Assembly (NCBI RefSeq): GCF_902705855.1
Contig: NZ_CACSIJ010000001.1
Location: 108,027 to 172,026 of the forward strand
Reading direction: 5' to 3'
DNA from: Zhongshania aliphaticivorans
Lineage (GTDB): Bacteria; Pseudomonadota; Gammaproteobacteria; Pseudomonadales; Spongiibacteraceae
DNA length: 64,000 nucleotides
The notes beneath the pieces were generated by a model. The model did no database searches, was not told where the DNA came from, and saw only the letters and a program-made list of their open reading frames with translations. Of the stretch, positions 58,501 to 64,000 are shown piece by piece; position 1 is the first letter of the stretch; the number at the start of each line of letters is the position of its first letter. A program made the translations under genes and the position numbers.

Positions 58501-58575
58501 CGCAAGACCCGCCACCAAAATAAGCGCGCTGAGCAGCGCCACCATACGGGGATTTGTAAGCATATTAGAAAGCAT
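55504..58575 (-). CDS. RND efflux transporter permease
   Basis: A 1023-residue inner-membrane permease of the AcrB/HAE type. It has an N-terminal helix (about 12-32) and the first porter domain. Helices 2-6 follow, with VALGIMVDNAIVVADTV carrying the proton-relay Asp region. A second porter domain and C-terminal helices (GFTAIIGLMGLMGLAVNAAIVIL) complete it. It exports drugs, detergents or metals with a periplasmic adaptor and an outer-membrane channel. It follows the adaptor gene by 6 bases. No outer-membrane channel gene is adjacent. Confidence 0.92.
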   Translation of the reverse strand: MLSNMLTNPRMVALLSALILVAGLAAVASLPRLEDPHIVNRHAILVTPFPGASAERVESLIAEPLENSLRTVPEVLHITSHSSGGVSVIVVQLDDAVQQDASDQLWAELRDKIQQTAQQLPAGAGEPYLDTDRNYAFTWIGALTWEGGGPADLLRMGRYSEELASRLRNLAGTDIVKVVGAPSEEVQVKVDAVKAAAVGLDVPKIAGLLANSDTKTAAGELSNDTQRIALELIGGFDAVERIRRTPLLTLAEGGSLQLQDIASVYRGEPDAPHDMAIVSGERAVAIGSRMLPDMRGDQWTRVLQTEVADFIQTLPDEIKLKELFVQEGYNDVRLGDLINNILLGFAFIFIILLFTLGWRSAVIVAVSLPLTMLFSLACMRMTDMPIHQMSVTGLIVALGIMVDNAIVVADTVMRNRRDGFSASAAATKALRHLWVPLLGSTLTTILTFMPVVLMPGPAGEFIGPLARAVIFSLIGSWVISLFIIAPVAGKWLANNQASGISAPRLNGWFRRQLAWVLLRPRRMMLAACVLPVLGFIASQTLPEQFFPPSDRDMINLELYLPAGSSIEQTRRATEQLTEVINSHPEIASLHWFIGRNALSFYYNLTDSKDGASYYAQTMMRMVDFSQANRLIDVLQRELDEKFPNYQIIVQRLAQGPPSNAPVELRLYGSSLPRLKAMGDELRRIAQETNGVVHVRDSLGQVVPKMWIDIDESEAQRSQVGLKDISSLLAASIDGVVSSSMLDGTQQLPVRVSGAGVKSSSIDTLMSFPLALPTGARPLSALASVELLPAQAKISRRDGRRVNMVEIFIRDDVLPAEVLDRIKARLAEEGFEVPVGYSLEIGGESESRNQAVGNLMGSVGIILVLLIVTVVMAFDSFRLSALVFAVAIQSAGMGMLSLWLGQYPFGFTAIIGLMGLMGLAVNAAIVILTELKASPLAMTGDKAEIVNIVSVCTKHISSTTITTVAGLIPLILSGGGFWPPFAVVLAGGTVLTTILSLFFVPAAFLVLRKPHVLKYLPQRPAASN

Positions 58576-58581
58576 ATCGAA

Positions 58582-59652
58582 TTACTCTGACGCTAGACTG
58601 ACGTGTAAGCCAGGCGACACGCGATGCAAGCCGGCAGTTACCACGCGCTCACCCGTCCGTAGCTCACCATCAACATACACTCGCCCTTGATATTGATAAA
58701 CGGGCTGCACTGAGCGCTTGCGCAATTGATAGCTTCCGTCTTTAACAGCAGCAAGTGAATACACCGCCCATGTTCCCCTTACATCTTCTAATAACGCAGT
58801 TAATGGCACCCAAAAGCCAGCCACTTCACGCTTCTCAGGTAAGTGCAGATAAGCGGTATTACCATCTACTGCGGGCGCATTCGTTGGCAGCTGAACTCGC
58901 ACCGTGCGAGTTTGAGTTCGCCAATCTAAATTTTGAGCCACAGAAATAATCGATGCCGGCCACTGGCCAAAATCGCCGGAAACGACTAGTGATTGGCCGT
59001 AAATGAGGTTTCGACCTAAACGGTCAGAGATACCAAACACAGCTTCGGTATTACCCGTGACAACTAATTGCATTAGCGGCTGCCCTGCACTGACAAGAAC
59101 ACCTTCTTCCAACTGTTGGGTAGATATTTCCCCGTTAAACGGCGCCGTCATACGGGATTTTTTCATTCGCAATGCTACGCCTTTTAAGCGTGCATCCACT
59201 TGCGACAATTGCGCAGCAGTTTCGCTACGCCGAGACGTTAACTCATCGAGCTGGCCTGCAGAAACGTAACCACTCTCACGTAAATTTCGAAACCGAATAA
59301 TATCTTTATCTAGCTGGCCAAGGCGTGCACTCACCTCATGCTGCGCCGCTGTCAGCTCTGATTTTTCGATAGCGAGCGAGCGGGTATCCAACCGTGCAAG
59401 GACGTCCCCCGCCTTTACCTGCTGCCCGTCTTCAACCGTGACTTCTGCCACCTGCCCAGCCAGTTCAAAACCAATATCAGCCCGCTGGCTACCAATTACC
59501 CGGCCCGCAAATAGCCGTTGCGCTTCGTACGCGGGTAAACGCTCGATCGAGATACTATTCACTCGCTGGAGTATCACCTCCGCCTGCGCAGATAGTGGAG
59601 TAAAAACCGCCACTAATAAACTCGCTAAGACAATGAACCGCTGCATAGGCAT
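58582..59652 (-). CDS. RND efflux periplasmic adaptor (membrane fusion protein)
   Basis: A 356-residue periplasmic adaptor of the HlyD/AcrA family. A signal peptide (about 1-24, ending SAQA) is followed by a lipoyl half-motif (GFELAGQVAEVTVEDGQQVKAGDVLARLD). A helical hairpin (about 95-150) and a second lipoyl half with beta-barrel domain (MTAPFNGEISTQQLEEGVLV) follow. There is no N-terminal lipobox Cys. It bridges the RND permease and an outer-membrane channel. Start ATG at 59652, 46 bases from the TetR operator. Confidence 0.92.
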   Translation of the reverse strand: MPMQRFIVLASLLVAVFTPLSAQAEVILQRVNSISIERLPAYEAQRLFAGRVIGSQRADIGFELAGQVAEVTVEDGQQVKAGDVLARLDTRSLAIEKSELTAAQHEVSARLGQLDKDIIRFRNLRESGYVSAGQLDELTSRRSETAAQLSQVDARLKGVALRMKKSRMTAPFNGEISTQQLEEGVLVSAGQPLMQLVVTGNTEAVFGISDRLGRNLIYGQSLVVSGDFGQWPASIISVAQNLDWRTQTRTVRVQLPTNAPAVDGNTAYLHLPEKREVAGFWVPLTALLEDVRGTWAVYSLAAVKDGSYQLRKRSVQPVYQYQGRVYVDGELRTGERVVTAGLHRVSPGLHVSLASE

Positions 59653-59697
59653 ATACTCGAGATATTCTAGAATGGCTCGAATATAGATAAACTATAC

Positions 59698-59713
59698 TAG
59701 ACTGTCCAGTCTA
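59698..59713. promoter_or_regulatory. Palindromic TetR-type operator TAGACTG-TC-CAGTCTA
   Basis: Two perfect 7-bp arms around a 2-bp centre lie between the divergent adaptor and tetR genes, only 6 bases before the ATG proposed for tetR. On the minus strand a TATAGT -10 lies next to it (59691-59696), so a bound repressor would block the pump promoter and probably its own. Confidence 0.7.
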
Positions 59714-59719
59714 TTTTAT

Positions 59720-60394
59720 ATGAGTTATCATTACAGTTCGGCAATATCACCGCGCAGAAATATAGAAAAGGTAGACAACACCGTGCAAGAAAAACGCGTC
59801 AGACTAAAAAGCGAAGAGAAACGTAGCCAGATCATTGATGCGGCCGGTGTTTTGTTCGTTGTAAACGGTTTTGAAAAAGTCAGCATGGAAGAAATTGCCA
59901 AGTCCGCCGGCGTTTCCAAACAAACCGTATATAGCCATTTTGGAAATAAGCAGCAGTTATTCACCGCCGCTATCGACTGTAAATGCGATGAATACGACCT
60001 CGCGCCTAACAAAACACAACAGGCAATGCACTGTGAAGAATATCTGATTTTTTTCGCCACGCACCTCTGCGCCCTACTTACCAGTGACGATGCAATTGGT
60101 GTATTCAGGGTATGTGTAGCTGAGGCCGGACGATCAGAAGTTGGCGATTTATTTTGGCAGGCCGGCCCTGGAAAAATCCGCGCCCAACTTGCCAGCTACC
60201 TCACCGATCAGCACAAATCAGGAACCCTTGTCATTAAGGATATCGACACCGCTGCCGGCCAGCTTATTGCCATGATTGTATGCGAGTCTCAATTTCGCAG
60301 CGTGCTCGGCCTGCAAAAAAACAAAAATGAAACCGAGTTAAAAGAATATGCAACTCAATGCGCACGCCTATTTTACAAAGGGTATCGCGCTTAG
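59720..60394 (+). CDS. TetR/AcrR family transcriptional repressor
   Basis: A 224-residue regulator (202 from the alternative GTG at 59783, which has an AAAGG site and a family-standard N terminus). The helix-turn-helix is clear: RSQIIDAAGVLFVVNGFEKVSMEEIAKSAGVSKQTVYSHFGNK. The C-terminal domain binds an unknown ligand. It is divergent from the RND pump genes, and a perfect palindrome lies between them, so it most likely represses the pump and itself. Confidence 0.88.
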   Translation: MSYHYSSAISPRRNIEKVDNTVQEKRVRLKSEEKRSQIIDAAGVLFVVNGFEKVSMEEIAKSAGVSKQTVYSHFGNKQQLFTAAIDCKCDEYDLAPNKTQQAMHCEEYLIFFATHLCALLTSDDAIGVFRVCVAEAGRSEVGDLFWQAGPGKIRAQLASYLTDQHKSGTLVIKDIDTAAGQLIAMIVCESQFRSVLGLQKNKNETELKEYATQCARLFYKGYRA

Positions 60395-60398
60395 CAAA

Positions 60399-60971
60399 TT
60401 AGCATTGGGGATCATCTTTTTTTTGCTGAACAGTCATATCGTGATCTGCAGGCTGCGTTAACTTATACTCACCCACTGCCTTAGGCGCCCCCGTCAATTT
60501 AATCACCGCCTTCTGTAGAATAATGCTATTGGGGTACGTTACGGTACTGCCGTCTTCACGACGGATAAGCACATGAAATAAGGCAATTTCCATAATTCTG
60601 CCGCTGATATCATCGTCTTTATCAACAACTTTTATACGATCGCCAATGCGATAAGGGAAGGCAAAAAAGATAATCACTCCCGCGGTAATATTGCTCAGTA
60701 TTGACCATTGTGCAACCAAGGCAATACCCAACACAGCCAAAAACGACGACAGAAATATAAAAACTTGCTGATAACCTAAACCAAATAAAAAGCAAATCAA
60801 AATAAATCCGAGCAATAAAAACCCAATATTAATGGCCTTTTTTACATAGCCTAGCCGCAATTCAGACATGCGGTTTTTATCAGCAAATTTATTGAGCACC
60901 CCCATGACTATTCGATTCAAATAGAACATCAATGCCACAGAAAAAACGACAACAGCTATTTTTGTAATCAA
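60399..60971 (-). CDS. Small MscS-type mechanosensitive channel
   Basis: A 190-residue inner-membrane protein with three hydrophobic helices (about 5-20, 50-68, 72-105) and the MscS beta domain (IFFAFPYRIGDRIKV, VTYPNSIIL). It lacks the long C-terminal cage of E. coli MscS (286 residues). It should open under membrane tension and release solutes. Its start overlaps the tgpA-like gene stop by ATGA, though a functional link is not obvious. Confidence 0.85.
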   Translation of the reverse strand: MITKIAVVVFSVALMFYLNRIVMGVLNKFADKNRMSELRLGYVKKAINIGFLLLGFILICFLFGLGYQQVFIFLSSFLAVLGIALVAQWSILSNITAGVIIFFAFPYRIGDRIKVVDKDDDISGRIMEIALFHVLIRREDGSTVTYPNSIILQKAVIKLTGAPKAVGEYKLTQPADHDMTVQQKKDDPQC

Positions 60972-62956
60972 CTCTCTAATCCCCTACTGCTTGTTCGCTC
61001 CAGCCATTTTTGTGGACGCTGGAAACGTTTTAATTGTCGCAAATTTTTCTGATAGTTCGCACTTTGCTGCGAACAGTAATTGCACTCGCCAAATAACAGG
61101 GTTTGCATTTCTAACCACCCAAACCAACATGGCATGTCTCTCTTAACTCTGGCTAGGTAATTTTCTGGTGTCTCCCCTACCTCACGACACACACCCCGTC
61201 GCGCCAATGCTCTACAGCTCGTTAGATAATACTTTGCAGCCAAATCTTCTCCCTTTCGGTACGGTATCCGCAAACTAAAAAATGCTACTAAGACCATGGG
61301 GATACCACCCGCAAACATGACCGCTATTAACATCCGTTGAGGGTTAATCTCACCTAATAAACCACGCAAAAAGTTATTTTGAGTGTCGCTGTCAAAATTC
61401 AAAACCCAACGCGCCCACGCATAATTCATATTATCCACAAAAAAACGTAAACGCGTTGCCCACTCAAAGCGACGGAGTGACATAAACGAATCTTTTAAAT
61501 ATCCACTTTGGCTTTTTAGCGTTGCCTCCGCCCCCAAGCGAATACGCGAAGGAGCTACCGTTGCCGTTGGGTCAACCCGAACCCAACCCTCATCAGCTAA
61601 CCAAACCTCTGCCCACGCGTGTGCGTCTGACTGATGAACCAGCAAATAGTTGTCCCGCTTATTAAATTCACCGCCCTGATAGCCAACCACTATCCGCGCA
61701 GGCACACCGGCGGCTCGCATCAAAAACACAAAACTACCCGCAAAATGTTCACAATAACCTTGTCGAGTTGTAAATAAAAACTCATCAACATTATTAGTAC
61801 CTAAAACACTCGGCGTTAATGTGTATTCAAAGGGCGTCGTTTCAAAAAACTGAATAGCCGCAGCCACCCGATCACTTGCCTTAGCTATGTTCTTTTGCCA
61901 CTCGGCAGCCAAAGCGCGAGCTTGCGGGTTTTGGGTACGGCCAGCCAACTGTAAATTTTGGCGCTCAGCGCCATTATGATCTGGCAAACCTCCAACGAAT
62001 TGACTACCTACAACATACTCTACTCGACCATTAATAGGCCGTTTACTTAGCCACTGATGCTGAGCCGTATAGTACACGTCGCGCCTATCGACACTTCCTA
62101 TCGGCAATACATATAGCCATTCATGTAACGCTGACTCAAGGGTAACCGTGTACTTAACTGTCGCCGTAGCAAGCTCTGGCGCGGGAATTTTATTCCGCGC
62201 CGGCCAGGCATTCCGCGTCCACCGGCGTCCGTCAAATTGATCAAGTACCAACCCTCGCCAATAAAGTGACTCGGTACTTGGCGGCTCAGCGTCAAAACGC
62301 ACTCTAAACGCGAGCGCACCTGACTGGCTAAGCTTTGCTATGTCGCCAAACTCAAGGGAATCTGACATACCGGTTATGCCTTGCCCACCAGGTAGCGGCA
62401 TCGTCCATAGTGGGCCAATACGTGGAAAGATAACAAACAGCAAGAGCATTAAAGGCAGTGATTGCAGCGCCATGACGCCCACCGAACGAGACATAGTAGC
62501 GGGGCTTGCCTTGTCGCGATTCATCGATTGTTGAGCCAGCAACAAAATCATAATTTGCAACAGCGCAAAAACGACATCAACAATTTGCTGAGAAAACAGT
62601 AAACCACAGGCCACCACGAAATAACTCAGCATCAATACCAGCCACTGATCCCGCTCAGTTTTCAATTCCAAGAGTTTTAAAATAAGCGCAAGAATTAGAA
62701 TCGCGACCATTGCCTCTAGGGCAAGCAGAGATGAAAAAGACAGGTAAACGCCTAGCACTGCAGCGATAGCCAATAACGCCTTTATCGCTGCCACTGGAAA
62801 CTGATAGCCCGCGGATATTATGCGCCAATACCACCACGCCGATGCCACCCATACCACCACAATCCAAACCGGCAGCACCGCAATTAAGGGGAGTATTGCT
62901 GATAGCTGCGCAAGTAAAAGCCACAGTATAGAATGCCGACTCTCAGATATTTTCAT
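60968..62956 (-). CDS. TgpA-like transglutaminase-domain membrane protein (DUF3488)
   Basis: A 662-residue protein of the TgpA type. The N-terminal part has about six membrane helices (about 10-175). A periplasmic transglutaminase-like domain follows with the catalytic triad Cys402 (RQGYCEHFAGSF), His447 (HAWAEVW) and Asp462 (VDPTA), then a last helix near 545-565 and a cytoplasmic tail (DUF4129-like). TgpA is essential in Pseudomonas aeruginosa, and its exact reaction is unknown. It overlaps the DUF58 gene by ATGA in a moxR-DUF58-tgpA operon. Confidence 0.92.
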   Translation of the reverse strand: MKISESRHSILWLLLAQLSAILPLIAVLPVWIVVVWVASAWWYWRIISAGYQFPVAAIKALLAIAAVLGVYLSFSSLLALEAMVAILILALILKLLELKTERDQWLVLMLSYFVVACGLLFSQQIVDVVFALLQIMILLLAQQSMNRDKASPATMSRSVGVMALQSLPLMLLLFVIFPRIGPLWTMPLPGGQGITGMSDSLEFGDIAKLSQSGALAFRVRFDAEPPSTESLYWRGLVLDQFDGRRWTRNAWPARNKIPAPELATATVKYTVTLESALHEWLYVLPIGSVDRRDVYYTAQHQWLSKRPINGRVEYVVGSQFVGGLPDHNGAERQNLQLAGRTQNPQARALAAEWQKNIAKASDRVAAAIQFFETTPFEYTLTPSVLGTNNVDEFLFTTRQGYCEHFAGSFVFLMRAAGVPARIVVGYQGGEFNKRDNYLLVHQSDAHAWAEVWLADEGWVRVDPTATVAPSRIRLGAEATLKSQSGYLKDSFMSLRRFEWATRLRFFVDNMNYAWARWVLNFDSDTQNNFLRGLLGEINPQRMLIAVMFAGGIPMVLVAFFSLRIPYRKGEDLAAKYYLTSCRALARRGVCREVGETPENYLARVKRDMPCWFGWLEMQTLLFGECNYCSQQSANYQKNLRQLKRFQRPQKWLERTSSRGLES

Positions 62957-63909
62957 TGGTAAAGGGCCAGCGCGCGCAGTATACGGGTCAATTGATCACC
63001 TCCACTTGCCGCGGCAATATTTACCCTTGGCGTTTTTAATCCAAATGCTAGCCCGCGAGTATTGCACTCCAAGGCCCATGCACAAAGCGTGCTTAATCTA
63101 TCCTCCACACCTAAGCCTTCCAGCTCGTCCCAATTTAATATTAGCTCGTCAGCCTGCGATTGCTCGAATTGCTTACTTTGCAATGGCTGCCCTTTTGCGT
63201 AAGACTTCCAAAAAATACGCTTAGGTGACTGGCCAGCTTGATAGCGTTGAAAGCCGCTAAACTCATCACTGTCGCGGGCAATATCAGGAATACGCCCCTC
63301 ACCATCAGCAGCGCTATTCACCAACGGCCGCAAGCTTTTTGCCTGCGGGTAAACCAAGCAGTGCCAGTCTAATTTAGGCGCCCCCCAGCAACGTAAAATA
63401 CCCAATGGGTAACGCGTTGTTATCGTCATTCTGCCTGGACGCATTGCACCCCGCTTGGCACTTGGGAATTTCAAAACAACCGTGGCGCTATCACCCGCCG
63501 CAGTTAAGGAGCATAAGGTTTCCTGTTGATCGGCAAATGCCAAATACAAACGATGCCGATCACGCGCTCCCGCCTCTAAATGCAAATGAAAAGCCGCCGG
63601 CTGGCCGGCAAAGACCGGCTCCGCTGCACCAGCACGTAATTTGATACCCGATAAATTTGCGTAAGTATGGAGAATCGCAATCAGAAAGATACTAAACAGC
63701 CAAAAGGTGATCGCAAAAATTAAATTATTTTGATAATTAATCGCTAACAGCAATAAGCCGAGTAGCATCAATAAATAGCCACCACCAGCGCGAGAGGGAA
63801 TAATAAAAATACGACGTTGATTAAGGACAAGTTGCGAGCAAGCTGGGCTGCGTTTTTCTAACCATGCGTCGAAACGACGCCGAATAAACGCTTTAAGTTG
63901 GCCCAGCAT
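62953..63909 (-). CDS. DUF58 domain protein
   Basis: A 318-residue protein with two hydrophobic helices (about 38-75) and a C-terminal DUF58 domain (about 195-245; REFSGFQRYQAGQSPKRIFWKSYAKG-like), the von Willebrand-like module partnered with MoxR ATPases. The ATG at 63909 is two bases from the moxR-like stop; its own stop overlaps the tgpA-like start. Confidence 0.92.
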   Translation of the reverse strand: MLGQLKAFIRRRFDAWLEKRSPACSQLVLNQRRIFIIPSRAGGGYLLMLLGLLLLAINYQNNLIFAITFWLFSIFLIAILHTYANLSGIKLRAGAAEPVFAGQPAAFHLHLEAGARDRHRLYLAFADQQETLCSLTAAGDSATVVLKFPSAKRGAMRPGRMTITTRYPLGILRCWGAPKLDWHCLVYPQAKSLRPLVNSAADGEGRIPDIARDSDEFSGFQRYQAGQSPKRIFWKSYAKGQPLQSKQFEQSQADELILNWDELEGLGVEDRLSTLCAWALECNTRGLAFGLKTPRVNIAAASGGDQLTRILRALALYQ

Positions 63910-63911
63910 AA

Positions 63912-64000
63912 TTACACCACTACCGGCACCTGTGACAGCAGCCGCTTAATTAAGTCTGGGCTATCATCATGACTATCAGCGGCGGGCTTTAAACGGTGGG
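63912..64000 (-). CDS. MoxR-type AAA ATPase (C-terminal end, partial)
   Basis: The minus-strand frame entering from the right edge encodes about 28 residues ending DLIKRLLSQVPVVV before a TAA at 63912-63914. The HR...DLIKRLL.QVP pattern and its place before DUF58 and tgpA identify the C terminus of a MoxR family ATPase, a chaperone-like AAA protein. The rest is outside the window. Confidence 0.7.
   Translation of the reverse strand, partial: HRLKPAADSHDDSPDLIKRLLSQVPVVV

Overview
The window is a gene-dense chromosomal segment (about 55 recognisable protein genes and 3 tRNAs in 64 kb) of an aerobic gammaproteobacterium. Marker genes (acnB, glnS, cysS, folD, lpxH, rlmKL, tmcA, rmf, yibL, miaE, tRNA Pro-Arg-His cluster) and protein resemblance to Pseudomonas and Cellvibrionales homologues point to a marine Spongiibacteraceae/Cellvibrionales-type organism (for example near Zhongshania or Spongiibacter). 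This placement is inference from remembered protein similarity, not from a search. No phage, transposon, CRISPR array or insertion sequence was seen. The region reads as core genome with a few accessory islands.

Layout. 0-6 kb: a B12-binding-type radical SAM protein, then a leftward run of DUF2288 protein, a small unknown protein, tmcA (tRNA acetylation) and a HIT protein, plus a RluA-type pseudouridine synthase. 6.4-12 kb: an accessory catabolic patch with an MFS exporter, a XylM/AlkB-type membrane hydroxylase, a divergent AraC regulator with a 21-bp-period tandem operator, and an AbgT transporter. 12-21 kb: the complete phosphate-starvation locus (phoU, pstB, pstA, pstC, pstS, phoR, phoB, all leftward) with three recognisable Pho boxes. 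21-26 kb: purU, an SPFH/NfeD membrane pair, ygiQ, and a cold-shock gene with a leader that can mask its own ribosome-binding site. 26-36 kb: rlmKL, rmf, rluB-scpB-scpA-yciO-rnm (chromosome condensation and RNA metabolism), VC0807-family protein, yciI, SH3-domain protein, periplasmic cyclophilin, pdxJ.

36-40 kb holds the most unusual locus: a TpsB-like outer-membrane barrel protein with no visible signal peptide, directly downstream of an OmpA-anchored protein carrying eleven 16-residue glycine/asparagine repeats. 40-47 kb: tRNA-Pro, tRNA-Arg, tRNA-His, then folD, a lipid acyltransferase, vanZ-like, cysS, glnS, ppiB, lpxH. 47-51 kb: a nasS-nasT nitrate-sensing pair with no nitrate genes beside it, miaE, and a DUF1289 protein. 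51-60 kb: acnB, pirin, yibL, and an RND efflux pump with its adaptor and a divergent TetR repressor sharing a palindromic operator. 60-64 kb: mscS-like, tgpA-like transglutaminase, DUF58 protein and the tail of a moxR-type ATPase, a tightly overlapping operon.

Functional themes are phosphate starvation response, tRNA/rRNA modification and translation, envelope biogenesis, hydrocarbon or aromatic methyl-group oxidation, and efflux.
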